Part shown: one piece after another, positions 1-5,896 of the stretch
How positions within the stretch are numbered: position 1 is the first letter of the stretch
How the letters are laid out: the number at the start of each line of letters is the position of its first letter
Source: Clostridiales bacterium
GTDB lineage: Bacteria > Bacillota > Clostridia > Oscillospirales > Butyricicoccaceae
Direction: 5' to 3'
Length of the DNA: 6,331 nt
Assembly (NCBI GenBank): GCA_004555915.1
Contig: SFJM01000090.1
Location: 1-6,331, forward strand
Notes under the pieces: generated by a model
Told to the model about the DNA's origin: nothing
Seen by the model: the letters and a program-made list of their open reading frames with translations, nothing else
Database searches by the model: none
Program-made: the position numbers and the translations under genes

Positions 1-1
1 T

Positions 2-400
2 ATCGAAATCAAAATACCGAAAGAAGTCCGCGACTATCACGAAAACATCTTTTTCGGCTTGAACACCCGGCAGTTTATTTGCTCGGTGCTGGCGGTCGGT
101 GTTGCAGTAGGCATTTACTTTGCCTTACAGCCGTATGTCGGCACAGAAGAAATCGGCTGGATGTGCATTTTGGGTGCCGCACCGTTTGCCGCCTGTGGAT
201 TCTTTACTTACCACGGCATGACCGCCGAACAGGTGCTTTGGGCGTGGTTCAAGTCTGAAATCCTCTGCCAGAAGCGCCTCGTGTTCAAGTCCGACAGTTA
301 CTACTACGAAGCCATGCAGCCCGCCATTCGCGCAGGCATGAAGCGAAAGAGAGGCAAGCCTATGAAGAAAAACACCCATGACAGCGAGGAAACCGCTTGA
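2..400 (+). CDS. PrgI family conjugal transfer membrane protein (5' partial)
   Basis: The visible 132 residues are the near-complete protein; only the first one to few codons lie left of the window, because the frame is open to base 2 and the first residues (IEIKIPKEVRDY) are the usual PrgI beginning. A TTG at 59 would cut off this conserved start and is not the true one. Two hydrophobic segments, about residues 24-43 and 52-69 of the visible part, fit a small two-pass inner membrane protein. The following stretch around HGMTAEQ and the Leu/Trp-rich segment after it are typical of PrgI proteins in clostridial ICEs. PrgI is an inner-membrane part of the Gram-positive type IV secretion channel, comparable to VirB3, and is nearly always encoded directly before VirB4, as here. 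The TGA stop overlaps the TTG start of the next gene, indicating translational coupling. The C-terminal tail is short, basic and hydrophilic. Confidence 0.9.
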   Translation: MEIKIPKEVRDYHENIFFGLNTRQFICSVLAVGVAVGIYFALQPYVGTEEIGWMCILGAAPFAACGFFTYHGMTAEQVLWAWFKSEILCQKRLVFKSDSYYYEAMQPAIRAGMKRKRGKPMKKNTHDSEETA

Positions 401-2736
401 TTAAAACTCTGTCAAAAGCGCAGAAGATGGAACGCGAAAAGTTCCGTATTCCGCGCAGCGTACAGGAGGCCATTCCCATCCGCCGCATTTTCGCGGATGG
501 GATTTTCCAAGTCGGCAACCAATATTCCAAAACATGGTCGTTCACCGACATCAACTACGCCATCGCCAGCAAAGAGGACAAAACCAGTATGTTCCTTGAT
601 TACTCGGAACTGCTGAACGCCCTCGACTCCGGTGCATCGGCAAAAATCACAATTTACAACCGCCGCATCAATAAGGCCGAGTTCGAGCGCAGCGTCCTGT
701 TGCCCGACAGGGATGACGGCTTGGACGAATACCGACACGAATTCAACCGGATGTTGACCGCGCAGGTCACCGGCACCAGCAACAGCATTGTGCGGGAGCG
801 CTACCTGACCGTAAGCGTGGTAAAGCGCAATGCGGACGAAGCCCGCAGTTACTTCTCCCGCGTCGGCACGGATCTGGTGACACACCTCGCGCAGCTTTCC
901 TCGGTGGCGCAGGAGTTGACGCTGAACGAGCGCCTGCATATTTTCCGCGACTTTTTCAAGGCTGGGGAACAGGCTGCGGCGGAGTTCAACATCCACGAAC
1001 ACGCCAAACGCGGCCAGCATTTCAAAGATTGGTTCTGCCCGGACAGCGTGGAGTTTGCCGCCGACCATTTCAAGCTGGATGCGCGGTATGGCAGGGTGCT
1101 GTATTTGCAGGACTACGCCAGCTACATCAAGGACAGCTTTGTGTCCGAACTCTGCGACCTTGACCGCGACTTGATGCTGTCCATCGACATCCTGCCGGTG
1201 CCTACGGATGAGGCTGCCCGCCAGCTGCAAAGCACCCTGCTGGGCGTGGAGACGAACGTAGCCAACTGGCAGCGCCGTCAGAACGCAAACAACAATTTTA
1301 CCGCGACGATTCCCTACGATATGGAACTCCAGCGCAAGGAAACCAAGGAGATGCTGGACGATCTGACGACCCGCGACCAGCGGATGATGTTCGGGCTGGT
1401 GACGCTGGTACATCTGGCCGACAGCAAAGAGCAGCTTGACAGCGACACTGAAACGCTCTACTCCACGGCGCGCAAGCACCTGTGCCAGCTTTCCATGCTA
1501 CGCTGGCAGCAGAAGGACGGGCTGGACACCGTGCTGCCCTATGGGCTGCGGAAAATCCAAGCCTTGCGAACCCTTACCACCGAAAGCACCGCCGTGCTGA
1601 TTCCGTTCCGTGCGCAGGAAATCATGCAGCCGCACGGCCTGTACTATGGGCAGAACGCCGTCAGCAAGAACATGATCGTAGCGGATCGCCGCTTGCTGCT
1701 CAACGGCAACAGTTTCCGTTTGGGCGTGTCCGGCTCCGGCAAGAGCATGAGCGCCAAGGAAGAAATCGTACAGATCGCGCTTTCCACCGAGGATGACATT
1801 CTCATTCTCGACCCGGAGTCGGAGTTCGGCTATCTGACCGAAGCCATTGGCGGTGAAGTCATCCGCATCTCGGCCACGTCCGACACCCACGTCAACGCGC
1901 TGGACATGGATCGCGCCTACGGTGACGAGCGCAATCCCATCGTCAGCAAGTCGGAGTTTGTGCTGTCGCTGTTTGAGCAGCTCATCGGTGACGGCATGGT
2001 TACCGCGAAGGAAAAATCCATCCTCGGTCGCTGCACCGAGCAGGTCTATTTACCTTACATCCGCAACGGCTATAAGGGAACGCCTCCCACGCTGAAGGAC
2101 TTTTACCGTCTGCTCCAGATGCAGCCGGAACCGGAGGCACAGGGGCTGGCGCTGTCGTCGGAACTGTTCATTACCGGCACACTGAACACCTTTGCCCAGC
2201 ACACCAATGTGGACACGCAGGCGCGGATCATCGCCTACGACATCCGCGAACTGGGCGAGCAGCTTATGCCGCTGGGGATGCTGGTGACGCTGGATGCGAT
2301 TTACAACCGCGTCATCCAGAACTGGAAGAAAGGCCGCAGAACGTGGATTTTCTGCGATGAGTTTTACATTTTGTTCCGCTACGAGTACAGCGCCAACTTT
2401 TTCTACAAGCTGTGGAAACGCATCCGCAAGTACAATGGCCTTGTAACCGGGCTGACGCAGAACGTGGACGAACTGCTGCGCTCCGACACGGCCCGCCTGA
2501 TGCTGGCAAACTCGGAATTTTTGGTGATGCTTAACCAGAGCGCCACGGATCGTGAGGAACTGGCAAAGCTGTTGAACATCTCCGACAACCAGCTTGGCTA
2601 CGTCACCAACGTCCCCGCGGGCTGCGGGCTGATTCGATGCGCGGGGAATATCGTGCCTTTCACCAACAGTTTCCCGAAAAATACGAAGCTCTACGGCTTG
2701 ATGACGACCAAGCCGGACGAAGTGAGCGATCCTTGA
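397..2736 (+). CDS. virB4: VirB4/TraE-type conjugative transfer ATPase
   Basis: This 779-residue protein is full length for the VirB4-like ATPases of Tn916/CTn-type ICEs (about 780-800 aa). It is the cytoplasmic motor that powers assembly and substrate movement of the mating channel. The N-terminal half (about 1-400) has the family's conserved segments, for example the stretch around FTDINYAIASKED and the DLTTRDQRMMFG block. The C-terminal half is a RecA-like ATPase: Walker A GVSGSGKS at 443-450 with the lysine at 449, an ILDPESEF motif at 470-477, and a Walker B ending in Asp654-Glu655. A late block with LTQNVDELL and MLANSEF is also standard. The start is TTG at 397, inside the PrgI stop (TTGA overlap), with AGCGAGGA at 383-390 as ribosome binding site and a 6-base spacer; the next ATG (427) would lose conserved N-terminal residues. 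All key residues are present, so the gene looks functional. No convincing terminator follows it in 2737-2854. Confidence 0.95.
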   Translation: MIKTLSKAQKMEREKFRIPRSVQEAIPIRRIFADGIFQVGNQYSKTWSFTDINYAIASKEDKTSMFLDYSELLNALDSGASAKITIYNRRINKAEFERSVLLPDRDDGLDEYRHEFNRMLTAQVTGTSNSIVRERYLTVSVVKRNADEARSYFSRVGTDLVTHLAQLSSVAQELTLNERLHIFRDFFKAGEQAAAEFNIHEHAKRGQHFKDWFCPDSVEFAADHFKLDARYGRVLYLQDYASYIKDSFVSELCDLDRDLMLSIDILPVPTDEAARQLQSTLLGVETNVANWQRRQNANNNFTATIPYDMELQRKETKEMLDDLTTRDQRMMFGLVTLVHLADSKEQLDSDTETLYSTARKHLCQLSMLRWQQKDGLDTVLPYGLRKIQALRTLTTESTAVLIPFRAQEIMQPHGLYYGQNAVSKNMIVADRRLLLNGNSFRLGVSGSGKSMSAKEEIVQIALSTEDDILILDPESEFGYLTEAIGGEVIRISATSDTHVNALDMDRAYGDERNPIVSKSEFVLSLFEQLIGDGMVTAKEKSILGRCTEQVYLPYIRNGYKGTPPTLKDFYRLLQMQPEPEAQGLALSSELFITGTLNTFAQHTNVDTQARIIAYDIRELGEQLMPLGMLVTLDAIYNRVIQNWKKGRRTWIFCDEFYILFRYEYSANFFYKLWKRIRKYNGLVTGLTQNVDELLRSDTARLMLANSEFLVMLNQSATDREELAKLLNISDNQLGYVTNVPAGCGLIRCAGNIVPFTNSFPKNTKLYGLMTTKPDEVSDP

Positions 2737-2854
2737 AAATTCAGAAAAGATTGACTTTATAATCACCCAGAGAGCGACACACCAGACTGGTACAATAGGC
2801 AGTACGTAATACCACTTTTTCGGTGGGGCGATACGTGCAATACAGGAAAGGTTT

Positions 2855-3589
2855 TTAATGACCGCCGCCATCAGGATTTTCGAATAAGTTGTTAAGGGTT
2901 TCCAATGGCATGGGCTCAGCTATACTAAATGGCTCTACATCGTCATAAGTCAGGAAACACTTCCCAGTATAAAGGCCTTCATCAAAGTTTAAGGAAGAAG
3001 ATTTTAATGCTTTTGCGAAGCCAGAAAGTACATAATCAGCACCACCTTGTTCGCGCTCGACTTGCTCGAATAAACCATAACAATATAGTGAGGAAATCAT
3101 CGTGTTCAAACTGAACTTTTGGTCGCAATTACAATCTTTGATGTAGGAAAGTTCTTCCGGAGTGCATATGGAAATAAAATTAGCCAATTTATAGTATAGT
3201 GCGATTGACATGTCGTGCAACAAAAAGTAGCGGGTAAGATTAGCAAAATAATCGATTTTCTCATCGGCATCCATTTTATCAATTAAATGAATCTGTCTTT
3301 TTACAAATTTAATATAGTTCGGGTTATCTTTTGTGAATTTGCTGGACAATTTAACCTGTTCTTCGTAGCATTTGAAGGTGCCAAACAGATATCGCTGCAT
3401 TTTATCCCAAAACAGAGCGTTGGGGATATAGAAAACGAAATCTTTGACATCTTTGATTCCATCTACAGATGCACCCATGTCGAGAAAGGCGACAGCTTTC
3501 ACAAAATTACCAAAAGCATCACCTGCATATTTTTGTAAATCCTCATCCCGCAAGATTACAGCAAGGTTGTTGGTTAGCTCATCAAGCAT
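2855..3589 (-). CDS. Uncharacterised 244-aa cargo protein, inserted in the conjugation operon
   Basis: I do not recognise this protein with confidence. The ATG at 3587-3589 has an excellent ribosome binding site, TAAGGAG at 3597-3603 on the minus strand with a 7-base spacer, so it is a real gene. The 244 residues look soluble and mostly helical, with no signal peptide and no clear membrane span; the most hydrophobic stretches (31-37, 51-61) are too short. The centre is rich in Lys, Asp, Phe and Tyr. A helical TPEELSYIKD segment (143-152) is followed by a CNC pair at 153-155, then a segment ending SSLYCYGL (166-173), and the tail is acidic, ending in Gly-Gly-Gly-His. The arrangement weakly recalls small helical accessory proteins of mobile elements (DUF4393-like shape), but this is an impression, not a match. 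It is clearly AT-richer than the flanking transfer genes and lies antisense to them, which suggests separate acquisition. It is the second gene of a minus-strand operon, 34 bp after the small gene at 3624-3851. Confidence 0.85.
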   Translation of the reverse strand: MLDELTNNLAVILRDEDLQKYAGDAFGNFVKAVAFLDMGASVDGIKDVKDFVFYIPNALFWDKMQRYLFGTFKCYEEQVKLSSKFTKDNPNYIKFVKRQIHLIDKMDADEKIDYFANLTRYFLLHDMSIALYYKLANFISICTPEELSYIKDCNCDQKFSLNTMISSLYCYGLFEQVEREQGGADYVLSGFAKALKSSSLNFDEGLYTGKCFLTYDDVEPFSIAEPMPLETLNNLFENPDGGGH

Positions 3590-3596
3590 AATAGAA

Positions 3597-3603
3597 CTCC
3601 TTA
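3597..3603 (-). promoter_or_regulatory. Ribosome binding site of the 244-aa cargo gene
   Basis: Read on the minus strand this is TAAGGAG, a near-perfect match to the anti-Shine-Dalgarno sequence, followed by 7 bases and ATG. It fixes the start of the 244-aa protein and sits in the 34-bp gap after the upstream minus-strand gene. I see no strong separate promoter in that gap. Confidence 0.8.
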
Positions 3604-3623
3604 ATGATAATATTATTCGGCCT

Positions 3624-3851
3624 TTAGTGCATCCAAATATTGTTTTCCAAATCCCGTAGTCGCCCCTTATAATCGTTGATGAGAGCTTCGGCGTTCTCGC
3701 TGTCCGGGAAAGTTACCAGATAGCCGTCTCCGGCTTCGTGAAAACCGATGATTCCGGCAAGCCCGGCCATTTCAGCCACTTTCAGCAGGGTGTGGTAGTC
3801 GTACTCGGCGGCGCTGATGTACAGATTTATAAGAGAAACCTCGCGTTTCAA
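3624..3851 (-). CDS. Small alpha/beta protein of unknown function, first gene of the minus-strand pair
   Basis: The frame ends at TAA (3624-3626) and encodes a compact acidic protein with an apparent beta-alpha-beta-beta-alpha order: a strand at NLYISA, a helix around DYHTLLKVAEMAGL, strands at IIGFHEAG and GYLVTFP, and a helix through SENAEALINDYKGRLRDLE, ending NNIWMH. I do not recognise the family. The start is uncertain. A GTG at 3882-3884 lies between the -35 and -10 boxes of the promoter at 3864-3892 and so would not be transcribed from it. The TTG at 3849-3851 (used here, 75 aa) has AGGA upstream, but that overlaps the expected transcription start. A third option is the ATA codon at 3828-3830, which has GCGAGG 8 bases before it and would give a protein beginning (M)NLYISA; it may be a decayed ATG. 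Base composition is closer to the transfer genes than that of its 244-aa partner. The two genes are 34 bp apart and probably co-transcribed. Confidence 0.65.
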   Translation of the reverse strand: MKREVSLINLYISAAEYDYHTLLKVAEMAGLAGIIGFHEAGDGYLVTFPDSENAEALINDYKGRLRDLENNIWMH

Positions 3852-3863
3852 AGATATAGTCCT

Positions 3864-3892
3864 ATTATAGCGACATTCTTTCACAAATGCAA
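3864..3892 (-). promoter_or_regulatory. Sigma-A-type promoter for the minus-strand cargo pair
   Basis: On the minus strand there is TTGCAT (3892-3887), a spacer of exactly 17 bases, and a perfect TATAAT (3869-3864). This predicts transcription starting near 3857 and running leftward through the 75-aa and 244-aa genes. The -35 box is only 5 bases from the terminator stem at 3897-3932, so the promoter sits right at the upstream edge of the module. Confidence 0.7.
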
Positions 3893-3896
3893 AGAA

Positions 3897-3939
3897 AATG
3901 CTGTATCGTCCAAAATCGGAAGATACAGCATTGCTTTTT
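3897..3939 (+). terminator. Rho-independent terminator, plus direction
   Basis: A perfect 11-bp inverted repeat, AATGCTGTATC (3897-3907) and GATACAGCATT (3922-3932), encloses a 14-base loop in which TCC/GGA can pair further. It is followed by GCTTTTT on the plus strand, a usable U-tract. On the minus strand the tail (TTCTTTGC) is weaker, so activity in that direction is less certain. In the plus direction it would stop read-through from virB4 that runs antisense across the cargo genes, and so separate virB4 transcription from the hydrolase gene. Confidence 0.7.
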
Positions 3940-3974
3940 ATATGTAATGGCTTTCTTGCCTAATTTGTTGTCTG

Positions 3975-4011
3975 GCCTTGACTGAGCGATTGCTCTGGCA
4001 TGGTCTAAGGC
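3975..4011 (+). other. Two-tier stem-loop in the leader before the hydrolase gene
   Basis: GCCTTGAC (3975-3982) pairs with GTCTAAGGC (4003-4011), giving 8 pairs with one bulged T. Inside it a small hairpin GAGC-GATT-GCTC (3984-3995) forms. The fold is followed 12 bases later by the terminator-like hairpin at 4024-4039. Together they resemble a short structured RNA or a leader/attenuator upstream of the M23 gene. I do not recognise a named RNA family. The same bases are open in one plus frame from 3945 to the stop at 4050-4052, so a coding origin cannot be excluded. Confidence 0.35.
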
Positions 4012-4017
4012 GCAGTG

Positions 4018-4155
4018 GTGAGTGCGGGATGCTTCCCGCGTTTGTTTCTTGATTACGAGATCTATTATAGCGGCGACTTGTGTGCAGAATTTAAAAGCCG
4101 TTTGAACGATTTTGAAATTCTATTTGAACAATTTATGACAGGGGTGATGCCATGA
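4018..4155 (+). CDS. Possible 45-aa small protein translationally coupled to the M23 hydrolase
   Basis: A short frame begins at GTG 4018 (AAGG at 4007-4010, 7-base spacer; a GTG at 4015 is also possible) and ends at TGA 4153-4155, whose first two bases are the last two of the M23 ATG (ATGA overlap). The peptide is about 45 residues, with an aromatic/acidic middle (LDYEIYYSGDL) and an amphipathic stretch rich in Phe, Glu and Leu (NDFEILFEQF) near its end, and it looks protein-like rather than random. The three TTTGAA repeats at 4101-4129 lie within it. It could be a real leader peptide or the remains of a longer gene; I do not recognise it. The frame is closed upstream by TAA at 4006. The evidence is the stop/start overlap and composition only. 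Confidence 0.3.
   Translation: MSAGCFPRLFLDYEIYYSGDLCAEFKSRLNDFEILFEQFMTGVMP
4024..4050 (+). terminator. Terminator-like GC-rich hairpin before the hydrolase gene
   Basis: GCGGGA (4024-4029), loop TGCT, TCCCGC (4034-4039) form a perfect 6-bp GC-rich stem, followed by GTTTGTTTCTT. The T-tract is interrupted by G and C, so this is a moderate terminator or attenuator. It lies 100 bp before the M23 start and inside the possible 45-aa ORF at 4018-4155, so translation of that ORF would be expected to compete with folding. Confidence 0.45.
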
Positions 4156-5879
4156 GAGATATTAAAGAAAAGCCCGCCGAGCGTGTGCCAAAAAGCAATG
4201 CGGCCAGGGAACTCCCCAAAGAGGCACTGAAAAAGGCATGGAAAGAAGCCAAGGAAAAAAGCCGAACCAAGCTGCGGGAAAGCACCGCCACGCATGGGGA
4301 TAGTGACTATACTGCTGCCCAAGACACGGGCGCTACATTGTCCGATACATCCTATTCAGCTATCAAACAAAGCACAGACTTCTCTATACAGCGGGGGCGC
4401 AAGTTTACCCGTAAGCAGATAGAAAAATACTGGGAACGCCACGCCGCTGAACGGGTCGAGACCACTCGCACCCACGCCGCCAGTGAGCGCGGTGTCGGCC
4501 CCAAACAGGCCGGGCGTGGCATGTTATCCGATACAGAGCAACGCCCGCGCCGTGGGACAGATTTGCCCCGACAGCGGACAAAAGAAAAAGTCGTCACCGC
4601 CAAGACCGCACCGCGCGATATTCGTGGGGTGACCCAAGGTCAGCGCCAGCTGCGTACCGCCACCAATGAAGCGGTGCATAATATGGCGGTCCAAACACAG
4701 GTGCAGACTCGTACCCACCAAGTGCAGCTTGCCATCCGAAAGGCCACTGCTAACACCCGCAAGACGGTTGCGACAGTGCGCTCGGCTATCCGCCATTTTC
4801 TTGCCAGCCTGCACAACCTTGTCGTAGGCATTACCGCTGGAGTCAGCGTGGCACTTAGCATCATTCTTGTCATCAGCCTTGTGGCGTTTGTGTCAGGCTC
4901 GGCCTATGGCATCTTTTTTGCCGCAAATGCGCCCAATGAAAATGCCGTCACAGTACAGGAGGCTGTAGAGGCACTTACGGGGGAATACCGTGACTGGTTG
5001 GAGGGAATCTCCAACACCATACAACATGACCGCCAGGACATTGTAGCCAACGATGATGTGTACTTCATCCGTTGGCAGGATGTTCTGGCGGTCTTTTCTT
5101 CGTATGTATCAGGGGATGAGTTCGGCTCCTCGGTTGCTTCGCTTGAAGAGGAACAGGTAGACAACCTGCGAGAAATCATGTGGGAGATGAACGAGGTGGA
5201 CTATTCCACCCACAAGGAGACTACCACAATAGATACCACCGATGGGGATGGCAACCAGGCCACCACAGAGATAACTGAAACCGTCCTTGTGATAGAGCTT
5301 ACCCACAAAACGCCTGACGAGATGGCAGCAGACTATCACTTTACCACCCGCCAGGATACTTATCTGCAATTGCTGCAAGACCCGCAGTATGAAGAACTAT
5401 GGGCAGAGTTGCTCGGCGGCTTTGCACAAGGCGGTGGTGAACTTATGACTCCGGACGGCACCCGCACCCCGACAGGCACATTACAATGGCCGCTACCTGT
5501 TGCGGGTACGATCACCTCGCAATTCGGCCATCGCGTGGACCCTATCACCGGCGAGGTCAGTTCCCACACCGGCACTGACATTGCCTGTGCCGAGGGTACA
5601 CCAGTCCTTGCCGCCGCTGATGGTGTGATCACCGTTGCCAACGGCCTTGACAGCTGGGGCGGCAGTTACGGTTACTACATCCAAATTAACCACGGCGGTG
5701 GGCTGGAAACATTATACGCACACTGTTCCAGTATCTGCGTCACCACCGGCCAGCAAGTGCAGGCCGGACAGATCATCGGCTATGTCGGTCACACTGGGCG
5801 AGCCACAGGCAGCCATCTGCACTTGGAGGTACATGTAAACGGAAGCAGGGCAGACGCAATGAGTTATTTCGGAACGTAA
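4152..5879 (+). CDS. Membrane-anchored M23 (LytM-type) peptidoglycan hydrolase of the mating apparatus
   Basis: This 575-residue protein belongs to the CD1107-like proteins encoded after VirB4 in clostridial ICEs. They locally open the cell wall so the conjugation channel can pass. Residues 1-220 are hydrophilic and strongly basic (Lys, Arg, Thr, Gln rich) and presumably cytoplasmic. One hydrophobic segment at about 223-247 anchors it, followed by a small Gly/Ala/Phe stretch. An extracytoplasmic linker domain (about 260-430) contains an acidic Thr-rich patch and the EELWAELLGG segment. The C-terminal 130 residues (from QWPLPV at 445) are a complete M23 domain: His472 and Asp476 (HTGTD) as zinc ligands, His524 (LYAH), and the HLH motif with His555 and His557. 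All catalytic positions are present, so activity is expected. The start ATG has AGGGGTGA upstream and the protein begins MRDIKEKP, typical for the family. Many relatives carry lysozyme and/or NlpC/P60 domains instead; here M23 is the only one seen. Confidence 0.9.
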   Translation: MRDIKEKPAERVPKSNAARELPKEALKKAWKEAKEKSRTKLRESTATHGDSDYTAAQDTGATLSDTSYSAIKQSTDFSIQRGRKFTRKQIEKYWERHAAERVETTRTHAASERGVGPKQAGRGMLSDTEQRPRRGTDLPRQRTKEKVVTAKTAPRDIRGVTQGQRQLRTATNEAVHNMAVQTQVQTRTHQVQLAIRKATANTRKTVATVRSAIRHFLASLHNLVVGITAGVSVALSIILVISLVAFVSGSAYGIFFAANAPNENAVTVQEAVEALTGEYRDWLEGISNTIQHDRQDIVANDDVYFIRWQDVLAVFSSYVSGDEFGSSVASLEEEQVDNLREIMWEMNEVDYSTHKETTTIDTTDGDGNQATTEITETVLVIELTHKTPDEMAADYHFTTRQDTYLQLLQDPQYEELWAELLGGFAQGGGELMTPDGTRTPTGTLQWPLPVAGTITSQFGHRVDPITGEVSSHTGTDIACAEGTPVLAAADGVITVANGLDSWGGSYGYYIQINHGGGLETLYAHCSSICVTTGQQVQAGQIIGYVGHTGRATGSHLHLEVHVNGSRADAMSYFGT

Positions 5880-5896
5880 ATTGTAAAGAAAAACAT

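Larger units (their letters stand above)
3862..4072 (+). repeat. 11-bp direct repeat pair exactly 200 bp apart
   Basis: CTATTATAGCG occurs at 3862-3872 and again at 4062-4072 in the same orientation. The first copy contains the -10 box of the minus-strand promoter (as its complement). The second also shows a minus-strand TATAAT but has no good -35 at 16-18 bases. They could be a duplicated promoter core, the footprint of an insertion, or chance. Confidence 0.3.

Noticed and set aside
59..61. TTG as start of the PrgI gene
   Set aside because: Conserved N-terminal residues (IEIKIPKEV) are encoded upstream in the same frame, so the real start is left of the window.
412..1479. Long (355-aa) minus-strand open frame opposite virB4
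   Set aside because: It is antisense to a clearly conserved ATPase gene, has low-complexity Val/His/Arg-rich composition, and its length is explained by the GC-rich codon bias of virB4.
2050..2736. Minus-strand frame antisense to the 3' part of virB4
   Set aside because: A shadow of the Walker B region coding strand; only the part beyond 2737 is worth a second look.
2752..2766. TTGACT and TATAAT close together after virB4
   Set aside because: The two boxes nearly touch, so they cannot form a promoter with 16-18-base spacing; neither has a proper partner nearby.
2812..2826. CCAC/GTGG hairpin as terminator of virB4 or of the cargo operon
   Set aside because: The stem is only 4 bp and has no T-tract on either strand.
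4064..4092. Second minus-strand promoter at the other CTATTATAGCG copy
   Set aside because: The -10 is perfect, but the bases at 16-18 spacing (AAATTC/TAAATT) are poor -35 boxes and no gene begins just downstream on that strand.
4352..5693. Several minus-strand frames of 66-96 codons opposite the hydrolase gene
   Set aside because: All are antisense to a well-supported conserved gene and lack ribosome binding sites or recognisable content.
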